A program made the position numbers and the translations under genes. Shown here one piece after another: positions 33,571-41,612 of a stretch of DNA of 64,000 bases. How positions within the stretch are numbered: the stretch's first letter is position 1; every line of letters begins with the position of its first letter. The notes under the pieces were generated by a model, which saw only the letters and a program-made list of their open reading frames with translations, did not search any database and was not told the origin of the DNA. This DNA comes from Streptomyces sp. Y2F8-2 (lineage in GTDB: Bacteria; Actinomycetota; Actinomycetes; Streptomycetales; Streptomycetaceae): contig NZ_BNGS01000016.1 of NCBI RefSeq assembly GCF_014905555.1, positions 1-64,000 of the forward strand. The letters are read 5' to 3'.

Positions 33571-33872
33571 GTGGTCCGCCTTCCCCCTCGCAATCGGTTG
33601 TCCCGACGGCAGTGAAACCCATGGCCCCGCCCCAGGGCAAAGGCTGCACCGGTGACCGTTGTCATGTCCGATAATACGCCGCTGACCTGCACAAACGTTA
33701 CGGCGATGAGGGACGGGCGGTGCGCCGGCCGGAGAGGAGATCCAGGAGGAGGGTGCGTTCGTCGCCGGTGGCGGGGCCCCGCACGCGGGGATCACGGCCG
33801 GCGGGGACGAACAGCTCGGCTTTCCCGATCACGGTTGCCACGACCACCACCATGGGACGCGCGAGGTGCGGG
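33571..33872. other. Spacer with a possible DinB/DUF664 fragment
   Basis: 302 bases between the CDF start and the TetR stop. The minus strand at about 33736-33790 reads GPATGDERTLLLDLLSGRRT and then stops, which is reminiscent of the first helix of DUF664/DinB-type proteins. The rest of such a gene is absent. The CDF promoter should lie in the lower part. Confidence 0.3.
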
Positions 33873-34544
33873 TCACCCCCTACATCGGCCGGTACATCGG
33901 CTCGTGTACCGGTCCACCAGGTCGCACCAGCCGGCCTCGACCCGCTCCAGGGACATCCCGCGGCGGGTCAGCAGGTGGTCGACGAGCGCCGTCTCGAGAT
34001 AGCCGAGCAAGGTGTGCGCGACGAGCTCGGTGTCGCCGTCCGCCCGCGCCTCGCGCAGCAGCATGCACACGTGGACCAGCCGGAGCTGGTACGGGGGAGT
34101 CGCGCGCCGGCGGTTCGCGTCCACGTGGGCGGCCAGGTACAGGTCGCGGTTGGTGTGCTCATGGCGAATGACGGCCGCACCGAACGCACGCAGCCGCTCC
34201 CGGGCGGGCGCGCCCGGACCGAGCGGCGGCGGTCCGGAGAGGAAGGCGGCCTGGAGCTTCTCCTCGTGGTGGCTGAGCAACTCCACCATCAGGCCCATGC
34301 GATCGCCGAACCGCCGGAAGACGGTGCCCTTGCCGACGCCCGCGCCGCAGGCGATGTCCTCCATGGTCACGTTCGCGATGCCGCGCTCCGCGGCCAGGCG
34401 GGCCGCGACCTCCAGCAGACGCGTGCGGTTGCGCGCGGCATCGGCACGCAACCGGGCGGTCTCGCCGGTGGGCATGAGGGCGAGGGCGGTCGGCGTGTCG
34501 ATGTCGGCCGGGGGCGACAGAAGGGGCGGGAGCGGCTCGGTCAT
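33873..34544 (-). CDS. TetR-family repressor
   Basis: 223 residues. The DNA-binding domain is RTRLLEVAARLAAERGIANV then TMEDIACGAGVGKGTVFRRF. The remaining helical domain is divergent and would hold the ligand pocket. The N terminus has a 30-residue proline-rich extension. It faces an FMN reductase gene across 147 bases containing two good palindromes, so it probably represses that gene and itself. The inducer is unknown; an electrophile or quinone would fit the reductase. Confidence 0.9.
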   Translation of the reverse strand: MTEPLPPLLSPPADIDTPTALALMPTGETARLRADAARNRTRLLEVAARLAAERGIANVTMEDIACGAGVGKGTVFRRFGDRMGLMVELLSHHEEKLQAAFLSGPPPLGPGAPARERLRAFGAAVIRHEHTNRDLYLAAHVDANRRRATPPYQLRLVHVCMLLREARADGDTELVAHTLLGYLETALVDHLLTRRGMSLERVEAGWCDLVDRYTSRCTGRCRG

Positions 34545-34574
34545 GACACCAGACTAGCGCCGAGGGAAGACAAT

Positions 34575-34619
34575 CGGACCCTGGTCCGTTTATGGTGGCA
34601 GGAAGTGGACCGCGGTCCG
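34575..34619. promoter_or_regulatory. Two TetR operator candidates
   Basis: CGGACC-CT-GGTCCG (34575-34588) is a perfect inverted repeat. TGGACC-GC-GGTCCG (34606-34619) repeats it with one outer mismatch. Their centres are 31 bases apart, about three helical turns, so dimers would sit on one DNA face. A looser CGGAC/GGTCCG pair occurs at 34642-34658. All lie between the divergent tetR and reductase genes. Confidence 0.75.
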
Positions 34620-34691
34620 GTTGGAGTGGTACAACATTCAACGGACTTCCCCGGTCCGCTTGTACTGATCGCACATCCCGGGAGTTTTGCC

Positions 34692-35249
34692 ATGTCTGTA
34701 CGTATCCTCGCCCTGGTCGGCAGCCTTCGTGCCGGTTCCCACAACCGTCAGCTCGCCGAGGCCGCCGTGAAGCACGCCCCCGCCGGCGTCGAGGTGGTGC
34801 TGCACGAGGGTCTGGGCCAGGTGCCCTTCTACAACGAGGACATCGACGTCGAGGGCACCGTCCCCGAGGCCGCGACCGCGCTGCGCAACGCCGCCGCCCA
34901 GGCCGACGCGCTGCTGCTCTTCTCGCCCGAGTACAACGGCACCATCCCCGCCGTCCTGAAGAACGCGATCGACTGGCTGTCCCGTCCGTACGGTGCCGGC
35001 GCCCTGACCGGCAAGCCGGTCGCCGTCGTGGGCACCGCCTTCGGCCAGTACGGCGGCGTGTGGGCGCAGGACGAGACCCGCAAGGCCGTGGGCATCGCCG
35101 GCGCCCACGTCGTCGAGGACGCCAAGCTGTCCATCCCCGGCTCCGTGACCCGCTTCGCCGAGACCCACCCGGCGGACGACACCGAGGTCGTCGAGGGCCT
35201 GACCAAGGTCATCGAGCAGCTCTCCCAGGCCCAGCCGGTCGCCGCCTGA
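34692..35249 (+). CDS. NADPH-dependent FMN reductase
   Basis: A 185-residue flavodoxin-like protein: LALVGSLRAGSHNRQLAEAA (phosphate-binding loop), LFSPEYNGTIPAVLKNAIDW (the SPEYN-IP-LKN signature) and VAVVGTAFGQYGG. It reduces FMN or quinones, azo dyes or chromate with NADPH. GGGAG lies seven to eight bases upstream of the ATG. It is controlled, by inference, by the divergent TetR repressor. A strong stem-loop terminator follows the gene. Confidence 0.92.
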   Translation: MSVRILALVGSLRAGSHNRQLAEAAVKHAPAGVEVVLHEGLGQVPFYNEDIDVEGTVPEAATALRNAAAQADALLLFSPEYNGTIPAVLKNAIDWLSRPYGAGALTGKPVAVVGTAFGQYGGVWAQDETRKAVGIAGAHVVEDAKLSIPGSVTRFAETHPADDTEVVEGLTKVIEQLSQAQPVAA

Positions 35250-35297
35250 TCTCCCGCGTCCCGGGCCGCGCACCGCGCCGCACACGGTGATACGACC

Positions 35298-35328
35298 GTG
35301 GGCCAGGACCGAGTAGGTCCTGGCCCAC
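35298..35328 (+). terminator. Strong stem-loop terminator
   Basis: GTGGGCCAGGACC (35298-35310) pairs perfectly over 13 bases with GGTCCTGGCCCAC (35316-35328) around a GAGTA loop. It lies about 50 bases after the FMN reductase stop. No T tract follows, as is usual in Streptomyces. Confidence 0.85.
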
Positions 35329-35444
35329 AGTTGTGCGCGGGTGCGTCGCGAGCTGTGCGGCTTTGTTGGTTCGCCCATCAGACGCATGTTCGTGCTTTGC
35401 CTGGGCGTCGCCGGGCGTACGCCTTCGGTTGCTTGCATCGAGGA

Positions 35445-36599
35445 ATGGACCACATCACGTTCCTTGTGGCCGTCGTCATCGTCACGGCGTTGGCCTTCGA
35501 CTTCACGAACGGATTCCATGACACCGCCAACGCGATGGCCACCTCCATCGCCACCGGCGCCCTGCAACCACGAACAGCGGTCCTGATCAGCGGCGTCCTG
35601 AACGTCGTCGGCGCCTTCCTGTCCACCGAGGTCGCGAAGACGATCTCCGGCGGCATCGTGGACGACACCCTGGTGAGCCCGGGCATGATCTTCGCCGGGC
35701 TGGTGGGCGCGATCCTGTGGAACCTGCTGACCTGGCTGCTGGGACTGCCGTCGAGTTCCTCCCACGCGCTCTTCGGCGGCCTGGTCGGGGCCGTCTGGGT
35801 CGGTGCGGGCAGCCATGGCGTGCACTTCGACAAGGTTGTCGAGAAGGTGCTGATCCCCGCCGTCGCCTCGCCGATCGTGGCGGGTCTCGCCGCGCTGCTG
35901 GCCACCTACCTCGCCTACAAGATCACCGCCCGGGCCCGCAGGGATTCGGTGACCAGGGGTTTCCGTCTGGGCCAGATAGCGTCCGCCTCCCTGGTCTCCC
36001 TCGCCCACGGCACCAACGACGCCCAGAAGACCATGGGTGTGATCACCCTGACGCTGATCTCCGCCGGTGCCCTCGGCCATGACGCGGGCCCGCCGGTGTG
36101 GGTGATCACCTCGGCCGGACTGGCCATCGGCCTCGGCACCTACCTCGGCGGCTGGCGGATCATCCGCACGATGGGCAAGGGCCTGACGGACATCCAGTCC
36201 CCGCAGGGCTTCGCCGCCGAGGCCGCCTCCACCACCGTGATCCTGACCTCCGCCCACCTGGGCTTCGCGTTGTCCACCACGCAGGTCTGCTCCGGCGGCA
36301 TCCTCGGCGCGGGCCTCGGCCGGCGGCTGGCGGAGGTGCGCTGGGGCGTTGCGGGCCGCATGGTGATGGCCTGGCTGATCACCCTCCCGGCCGCGGCCCT
36401 GGTCGGCGGGCTCTCCGCGAGCGTCGTGAAGCACGGCGGCAACGCCGGGGCCGCGGTGATCGCCCTGATCGCCGCCGCCGTCGCCACGGGCATCGTGGCC
36501 CTCTCCCGCCGCAACCCGGTGCGCGCCGACAACGTCAACGAGACCCACGAGGTCACCCTGCGCACCACCGCGCCCACGAGCGTCGGCACCGCCGCCTGA
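35445..36599 (+). CDS. PiT-family inorganic phosphate transporter
   Basis: 384 residues, about ten membrane helices. Both halves of the PiT signature are present: FDFTNGFHDTANAMATSIAT near the N terminus and LAHGTNDAQKTMGVITLTL in the second half, plus SSSSHALFGGLVGA and ALSTTQVCSGGILGAGLG. It imports phosphate (as metal-phosphate) with protons. The ATG at 35445 gives the family N terminus, but its ribosome-binding site is very close (GAGGA directly before it). It heads a cluster with a small membrane protein and PPK2. I see no clear PHO box upstream. Confidence 0.93.
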   Translation: MDHITFLVAVVIVTALAFDFTNGFHDTANAMATSIATGALQPRTAVLISGVLNVVGAFLSTEVAKTISGGIVDDTLVSPGMIFAGLVGAILWNLLTWLLGLPSSSSHALFGGLVGAVWVGAGSHGVHFDKVVEKVLIPAVASPIVAGLAALLATYLAYKITARARRDSVTRGFRLGQIASASLVSLAHGTNDAQKTMGVITLTLISAGALGHDAGPPVWVITSAGLAIGLGTYLGGWRIIRTMGKGLTDIQSPQGFAAEAASTTVILTSAHLGFALSTTQVCSGGILGAGLGRRLAEVRWGVAGRMVMAWLITLPAAALVGGLSASVVKHGGNAGAAVIALIAAAVATGIVALSRRNPVRADNVNETHEVTLRTTAPTSVGTAA

Positions 36600-36619
36600 G
36601 CCACGAAGGAGTTCTGCCC

Positions 36620-36853
36620 ATGCACCTCGACTGGAGCGCCCTCGGGCAGGTCACCGCGGTCAGCGTCGGAGTCACCGTCGCCGTGGTCGTCGTCTTCGCC
36701 CTCGGCGTCCTCGGCCTCGCCCAGGTCGAGTCGGCCTCCGAGAAGGACGGCGGCACGCACGCCCTCGGCCTCGCCCAGGCCTGGCTGTGCTTCCTGGCCT
36801 GCGCGGCCGTGGTGGCGTACGGGATCTATCTGATCGTGCCGCAGTTCCACTGA
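36620..36853 (+). CDS. Small two-helix membrane protein linked to PiT
   Basis: 77 residues with two hydrophobic helices (VSVGVTVAVVVVFALGVLGL and AQAWLCFLACAAVVAYGIYL). AAGGAG lies eight bases before the ATG, and it is only 20 bases after the PiT stop, so it is in the same transcript. Similar small proteins often follow pit genes in actinomycetes. The function is unassigned; an accessory or stabilising role for the phosphate transporter is inference. Confidence 0.8.
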   Translation: MHLDWSALGQVTAVSVGVTVAVVVVFALGVLGLAQVESASEKDGGTHALGLAQAWLCFLACAAVVAYGIYLIVPQFH

Positions 36854-36891
36854 TCCCGGGGCGCGCGGAGGAAGAGAAGAGGGAAGGACGG

Positions 36892-37779
36892 ATGACACCT
36901 CTGGTCACGGACGGTCTGCGGGTCGACTACACCGACCACGACGACCCCGTGCTGATCCGGCCGGACGGCAGCCCGGTGGAGACCTGGCGGGAGAACTACC
37001 CGTACGGCCACCGGATGGAGCGCAAGGAGTACGAGTGGCACAAGCGGCTCCAGCAGATCGAACTGCTGAAGCTGCAGAACTGGATAAAGGAGACCGGACG
37101 TCGGCTCGTCATCGTGTTCGAAGGACGTGACGCGGCCGGCAAGGGCGGCACGATCAAGCGCTTCACCGAGCACCTGAACCCGCGCGGCGCCCGGGTGGTG
37201 GCCCTTGAGAAGCCGACCGAGCGCGAGCGCGGGCAGTGGTACTTCCAGCGGTACGTCCAGCACCTGCCGACGGCGGGCGAGATCGTGCTGTTCGACCGGT
37301 CCTGGTACAACCGGGCCGGGGTGGAGCGCGTGATGGGCTTCTGTACGGACGACGAGTACCGCCGCTTCATGCGGCAGGCCCCGCTGTTCGAGCGGATGCT
37401 CGTGGACGACGGCGTGGACCTGGTGAAGTTCTGGTTCTCGGTCTCCCAGAGCGAGCAGCGGACCCGCTTCACGATCCGTCAGGTCGACCCGGTGCGGCAG
37501 TGGAAGCTGAGCCCGATGGACCTGGCTTCACTGGACCGCTGGGACGAGTACACCGCGGCCAAGGTCGCCATGTTCCGCGAGACGGACACCGACCACGCAC
37601 CGTGGACCGTGGTGAAGAGCAACGACAAGAAGCGGGCCCGGGTCGAGGCGATGCGGAGCGTGCTCGCCCGCTTCGACTACACCGACAAGGACCGGGAGGT
37701 CGTCGGCATCCCCGATCCCCGCATCGTGGGCGCGGCGGCGAACCTGCTGGAGGCCGGCGAGGACGACACCGGCCGCTGA
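36892..37779 (+). CDS. ppk2: Polyphosphate kinase 2 (PPK2)
   Basis: 295 residues. Walker A is FEGRDAAGKGGTIKRFTEHL, the lid contains LFDRSWYNRAGVERVMGF, and KFWFSVSQSEQRTRF and WTVVKSNDKKRARVEAMRSV complete the PPK2 pattern. It transfers phosphate between polyphosphate and nucleoside diphosphates or monophosphates. The single-domain length of about 300 residues is usual. GAAGGACG precedes the ATG. Its position after the phosphate transporter suggests that phosphate uptake and polyphosphate handling are expressed together. Confidence 0.94.
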   Translation: MTPLVTDGLRVDYTDHDDPVLIRPDGSPVETWRENYPYGHRMERKEYEWHKRLQQIELLKLQNWIKETGRRLVIVFEGRDAAGKGGTIKRFTEHLNPRGARVVALEKPTERERGQWYFQRYVQHLPTAGEIVLFDRSWYNRAGVERVMGFCTDDEYRRFMRQAPLFERMLVDDGVDLVKFWFSVSQSEQRTRFTIRQVDPVRQWKLSPMDLASLDRWDEYTAAKVAMFRETDTDHAPWTVVKSNDKKRARVEAMRSVLARFDYTDKDREVVGIPDPRIVGAAANLLEAGEDDTGR

Positions 37780-37788
37780 ACCGGCGTC

Positions 37789-38178
37789 TCAGTCGTGCGC
37801 CGGGCTGTCGGTGAGCCGGTGGTCGGCCAGGCTGAGGGCCTCGTCCACGACCCGGCGCAGATGGCCGTCGCGCAGTGAGTAGATCACGCGGCGGCCTTCC
37901 TTGCGCGTGTCGACCAGGCCGGCCAGGCGAAGCCGCGCCAGGTGCTGGCTGACGGCGGGCCGGGCCGCGCCGCACGCCTCGGTGAGCGTCGAGACGTCGG
38001 CCTCGCCGCCGCTCAGGGCGTGCAGCAGGGCGAGGCGGGTGCGGTCGCCCAGCAGCGCCAGCAGCTCGGCCGCCAGCGCGAACTGCTCCTCCCCCGGCGT
38101 GCGGGGATGGGCGCCGTCCGTGCCGTCCGTGCGCGGCTGCGCATCCTGCGCAGATGATAGGTGCATGCGTGCGCTCAT
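37789..38178 (-). CDS. ArsR/SmtB-family metal-responsive repressor
   Basis: About 129 residues. The core reads EEQFALAAELLALLGDRTRL and ALLHALSGGEADVSTLTEAC, then GAARPAVSQHLARLRLAGLV (recognition helix) and TRKEGRRVIYSLRDGHLRRV (wing). The histidines near the C terminus (RDGHLRR, ADHRL, PAHD) resemble alpha-5 metal ligands of zinc/nickel sensors. ATG 38178 or 38166 are both possible. It is divergent from a CDF metal exporter, which it very probably represses. Confidence 0.9.
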   Translation of the reverse strand: MSARMHLSSAQDAQPRTDGTDGAHPRTPGEEQFALAAELLALLGDRTRLALLHALSGGEADVSTLTEACGAARPAVSQHLARLRLAGLVDTRKEGRRVIYSLRDGHLRRVVDEALSLADHRLTDSPAHD

Positions 38179-38187
38179 ACGCACATA
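38164..38187. promoter_or_regulatory. Candidate ArsR operator
   Basis: The stretch contains TGCGT-GCGCTCAT-ACGCA, an imperfect inverted repeat, followed by an AT-rich CATAATGG. It covers the start region of arsR and lies about 55 bases upstream of the divergent CDF start, the usual place for an SmtB-type site. Confidence 0.4.
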
Positions 38188-38240
38188 ATGGCTCCCTGGA
38201 CGGGTACCCGTCCACTGCCGCACGGCGGAAGGGGCCTGGG

Positions 38241-39416
38241 ATGGCGGACGAGCACGCGGGGCGTGAACAGGTGGGGCACGAGCACACGGGGCAGCGGGAC
38301 ATGGCGCACCAGCACGCGGGGGACGCACACGTGCGACATGGGCACGGCCGGGCGCATACGCACAGCCGCCACACCCCTCTCCACGACCACCCGCACCCGC
38401 ACGCCCACGGGCACGACCACGAGCCTGCGCACGGCCCGTTCTCCCGCCTCCGCCACCTCCTCACCCCCCACTCCCACGAGACCGCCGACAAGCTCGATAC
38501 GGCGCTGGAGTCCTCCGCGCGCGGACTGCGTGCGCTGTGGGCCTCGCTGGCCGTGCTCGGGGCCACGGCGCTGGCGCAGGCGGTGGTGGTCGTGCTGTCC
38601 GGTTCCGTGGCGCTGCTCGGCGACACCGTGCACAACGCGGCCGACGCGCTGACCGCCGTACCGCTCGGCATCGCGTTCGTCCTCGGGCGGCGTGCGGCCA
38701 CACGCCGCTTCACCTACGGGTACGGCCGCGCGGAGGACCTCGCCGGGATCGTGGTCGTGCTGACGATCGCCGCCTCCGCCGCCTTCGCCGCCTGGACCGC
38801 GGTGGGGCGACTGCTGGACCCGCGCCCCTTGCAGCACGTCCCGGTCGTCGCCGTCGCGGCCGTCATCGGTTTCGCGGGCAACGAGTGGGTCGCCCGTCAC
38901 CGCATCCGGGTGGGCCGCGCAATCGGTTCGGCCGCGCTGGTCGCGGACGGACTGCACGCGCGTACGGACGGGTTCACCTCGCTGGCGGTGCTGGTGGGCG
39001 CGGGTGGGGCGGCGCTCGGGTGGCAGCTCGCCGACCCGGTGGTGGGGCTGGCGATCACGGCCGCGATCGTGCTGGTACTGCGGGACGCGGCGCGCGAGGT
39101 CTTCCGTCGGGTGCTGGACGCCGTCGACCCGGCCCTGGTGGACCGGGCGGAGCGGGCCGTCGCGGAGGTGCCGGGTGTGCGTGCGGTGGGCGAGCTGCGG
39201 CTGCGCTGGATCGGGCACCGGCTGCGCGCCGAGGTGGCGGTCGTGGTCGACGGCGAGGTGAGCGTACGGCGGGCGCACGCCATCGCGGTCGAGGCCGAAC
39301 ACGCCCTGCTGCACGCGGTACCGAGGCTCACGGCCGCCCTGGTGCACGCGGATCCGGCGCCTGCACCGGGCGAGGCGGACCCGCACCTGGCACTGGCCCA
39401 CCACGCCCGGAGTTGA
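38241..39416 (+). CDS. Cation diffusion facilitator with long His-rich N terminus
   Basis: 391 residues. The first 75 residues hold more than twenty histidines in repeated blocks (DEHAGREQVGHEHTGQRDMA; HDHPHPHAHGHDHEPAHG), a metal-buffering tail. The transmembrane part has LLGDTVHNAADALTAVPLGI and ALVADGLHARTDGFTSLAVL; the HNAAD and HARTD pairs form the transport site. The C-terminal domain reads VRAVGELRLRWIGHRLRAEV. It should export zinc or a related metal. The ATG has GGAAGGGG upstream. The divergent ArsR-type repressor is the likely control. Confidence 0.92.
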   Translation: MADEHAGREQVGHEHTGQRDMAHQHAGDAHVRHGHGRAHTHSRHTPLHDHPHPHAHGHDHEPAHGPFSRLRHLLTPHSHETADKLDTALESSARGLRALWASLAVLGATALAQAVVVVLSGSVALLGDTVHNAADALTAVPLGIAFVLGRRAATRRFTYGYGRAEDLAGIVVVLTIAASAAFAAWTAVGRLLDPRPLQHVPVVAVAAVIGFAGNEWVARHRIRVGRAIGSAALVADGLHARTDGFTSLAVLVGAGGAALGWQLADPVVGLAITAAIVLVLRDAAREVFRRVLDAVDPALVDRAERAVAEVPGVRAVGELRLRWIGHRLRAEVAVVVDGEVSVRRAHAIAVEAEHALLHAVPRLTAALVHADPAPAPGEADPHLALAHHARS

Positions 39417-39431
39417 CCGCAGCGCCCCTCA

Positions 39432-39472
39432 GGGGTCCTTCACTGTGCGGGCGCTCATAGTGCAAGGACCCC
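39432..39472. terminator. Bidirectional terminator between convergent genes
   Basis: GGGGTCCTTCACT (39432-39444) pairs with AGTG and AAGGACCCC (39459-39472), one bulged C interrupting the stem. It sits between the CDF stop and the stop of the convergent YbaK-like gene and would serve both. Confidence 0.8.
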
Positions 39473-39488
39473 GAAGACGCCGAGACCC

Positions 39489-40043
39489 TCAGACGCCCAG
39501 GCCCTCCAGCACCACCGCGTTTGGCAGTTCCGCGAACGCCTTGCCCGGCACCAGCAGCTTGCCGCGGCGCCGGCCGCTGCCCACCAGGACGTACGGCAGG
39601 TCGACGACCCTGGAGTCCACCAGCACCGGCCAGCCGTCCGGCAGGCCGATCGGGGTGATGCCGCCGTACTCCATCCCGGTCTCGCCCGTCGCCACGTCCA
39701 TGGGCGCGAACGAGGCCTTCCGCGCGCCGAGTTGGCGACGGACCACGCCGTTGACGTCGACCCGGGTGGCCGACAGGACCACACAGGCGGCCAGCGTCGT
39801 GTCGCCGCCGCGCTTGCCCGCGACCACGACGCAGTTGGCGGACTGGTCGAGCAACTCCTTGCCGTAGTGCTCCAGGAAGGTCGCCGTGTCGGCCCAGTCG
39901 GGCTCGGTGTCGACGTACACGATCTGCTCGGCGGGCACGCTGCCGCTCCATTGGCGTACGGCGTCGGCGACGGGGCCGGTGAGTTCCTCGAGGCAGTCGG
40001 GGGCCGGGACGGCGTGGTCGAAGTCTCCGATGGGTGCGCGCAT
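39489..40043 (-). CDS. YbaK/ProX-type aminoacyl-tRNA deacylase-like protein
   Basis: 184 residues. The family core is QSANCVVVAGKRGGDTTLAA, VVLSATRVDVNGVVRRQLGA and FAPMDVATGETGMEYGGITP IGLP in two parts. The conserved lysine near the first motif and the GGITP-G loop are those used to hydrolyse mischarged tRNA in free-standing editing proteins. The exact tRNA target is uncertain. It is monocistronic and ends at the shared terminator. Confidence 0.88.
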   Translation of the reverse strand: MRAPIGDFDHAVPAPDCLEELTGPVADAVRQWSGSVPAEQIVYVDTEPDWADTATFLEHYGKELLDQSANCVVVAGKRGGDTTLAACVVLSATRVDVNGVVRRQLGARKASFAPMDVATGETGMEYGGITPIGLPDGWPVLVDSRVVDLPYVLVGSGRRRGKLLVPGKAFAELPNAVVLEGLGV

Positions 40044-40085
40044 GACGGCACGCTAACAGCCGGGCACCCCCGGCCCGCCGGCGTC

Positions 40086-40658
40086 TCAGCGCACGGGCGG
40101 CACCGAGACCGCCATCACCATCTCCATCGGGACGTCGCCGTCGTTGGCGTAGGTGTGCGGGGTGCTCGCCTCGAAGGAGGCGCTGGCGCCGGTGGGGACC
40201 CGGTGCTCGACGCCGTCGACGGTGAGGGTCAGCTCGCCGGCGGTGACGTGGACGAGTTCGACCGTGCCGACGGGGTGCGGGTCCGAGGGGCTGCGGTCCC
40301 CGGGCATCAGCCGCCAGTCCCACATCTCCAGCGGACCGGGCGCCTCGGTGCCGGCGAGGAGGCGGTTGTAGCTGCCGGCGTCGGTGTGCCACAGGCGTAC
40401 GGCCTGCTCGGCCGGGACGATGCGGACCTTGGGGCCCTGCTCGTAGTCGAGCAGCGTGGTGACGCTGACGCCGAGGGCGTCGCCGATCTTGACGACCGTG
40501 CCGATGCTCGGGTTGGTGCGGGCCTGCTCGATCTGGATGAGCATGCCGCGGCTGACTCCGGCGCGGGCGGCCAGCGCGTCCAGGGTGAAACCCCGCTCGG
40601 TACGCCACCGCTTGACGTTGCGCGCCAGGGACTGGGTCAGCAGGTCGAGGTCCGACAC
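40086..40658 (-). CDS. XRE-cupin transcriptional regulator
   Basis: 190 residues, GTG start. An N-terminal XRE helix-turn-helix (FTLDALAARAGVSRGMLIQI; ARTNPSIGTVVKIGDALGVS) is joined to a C-terminal cupin (SDPHPVGTVELVHVTAGELT; VPTGASASFEASTPHTYAND). These regulators sense small molecules through the cupin and often control adjacent exporters or catabolic genes. It is divergent from an EamA transporter 94 bases away, which is the likely target. Confidence 0.92.
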   Translation of the reverse strand: MSDLDLLTQSLARNVKRWRTERGFTLDALAARAGVSRGMLIQIEQARTNPSIGTVVKIGDALGVSVTTLLDYEQGPKVRIVPAEQAVRLWHTDAGSYNRLLAGTEAPGPLEMWDWRLMPGDRSPSDPHPVGTVELVHVTAGELTLTVDGVEHRVPTGASASFEASTPHTYANDGDVPMEMVMAVSVPPVR

Positions 40659-40752
40659 ATTCCGTCCAATATTGTGTATGACAGAGTTGACTCGGTTGAA
40701 CTAGGGTGGGGTGCACCCGATCGTTCACTGAACTGTACTGCGAGGCGGTCCG

Positions 40753-41610
40753 ATGACAGCACTCTTCGCCCTGGCCACCAGCCTTCTGTGGGGCCTGGCC
40801 GACTTCGGCGGCGGACTGCTGACCCGGCGCATGCCTGCGCTGACCGTGGTCGTCGTCTCGCAGACGATCGCCGCGGCGGTGCTGGGGGCGATCGTGGTGG
40901 CCACGGGCGGCTGGAGCGAGGCGGGGCCACGGCTGTGGTTCGCGCTCGCCGCGGGCCTGATCGGCCCGGTCGCGTTGCTCTCCTTCTACCAGGCGCTCGC
41001 CCTCGGCCCGATGGGCGTGGTCTCCCCGCTGGCCACCCTGAGCGTGGCGGTCCCCGTCGGCGTCGGGCTGTTCCTGGGCGAACGGCCCGGGCTGGTGCAG
41101 GTGGCGGGCATCCTGGTCGCCGTCGCCGGCGTCGCGCTCGCGGGCGGCCCCCAGCTCAGGGGCGCCCCGGTGCAGCGGAAGGCGATCCTGCTGACACTCG
41201 TGGCCGCGCTCGGCTTCGGCACGGTGTTCGCGCTGATCGCGGAGGCGTCGACCACGGTCACCGGACTGTTCCTGGCGCTCTTCGTGCAGCGCGCCGCGAA
41301 CGTCGCCGGAGGCGGAGCCGCCCTGTACGTCGCCCTGCGCAGGGGCGCCCCGGCGGTTCCTGCCGAGGGCCTCCCCTGGCGTTCCCTGCCCGCGCTCGCC
41401 TTCGTCGGTCTGGCCGACGTGGCGGCCAACGGCACCTACGCAATCGCCGCCCAGCACGGCCCGGTCACCGTGGCGGCGGTGCTCGCCTCGCTCTACCCCG
41501 TGGTCACCGCGCTCGCCGCGCGCGGCTTCCTCAGCGAACGGCTCCGCGCCGTGCAGGCGGCGGGCGCGGGCCTGGCCCTGGTGGGTACGGTGCTGCTCGC
41601 CACCGGCTGA
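40753..41610 (+). CDS. EamA/DMT-family exporter
   Basis: 285 residues with ten predicted helices in two five-helix repeats (LATSLLWGLADFGGGLLTRR; PVTVAAVLASLYPVVTALAA). GPMGVVSPLATLSVAVPVGV and the second-half SLYPVVTALAARGFLSERL are typical of drug/metabolite transporters. It probably exports an amino acid or metabolite under control of the divergent XRE-cupin regulator. GAGGCGG precedes the ATG. It ends two bases from the convergent acyltransferase gene. Confidence 0.9.
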   Translation: MTALFALATSLLWGLADFGGGLLTRRMPALTVVVVSQTIAAAVLGAIVVATGGWSEAGPRLWFALAAGLIGPVALLSFYQALALGPMGVVSPLATLSVAVPVGVGLFLGERPGLVQVAGILVAVAGVALAGGPQLRGAPVQRKAILLTLVAALGFGTVFALIAEASTTVTGLFLALFVQRAANVAGGGAALYVALRRGAPAVPAEGLPWRSLPALAFVGLADVAANGTYAIAAQHGPVTVAAVLASLYPVVTALAARGFLSERLRAVQAAGAGLALVGTVLLATG

Positions 41611-41612
41611 CT

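Noticed and set aside
35250..35444. PHO box upstream of the PiT gene
   Set aside because: No convincing GTTCACC-type direct repeats were found.
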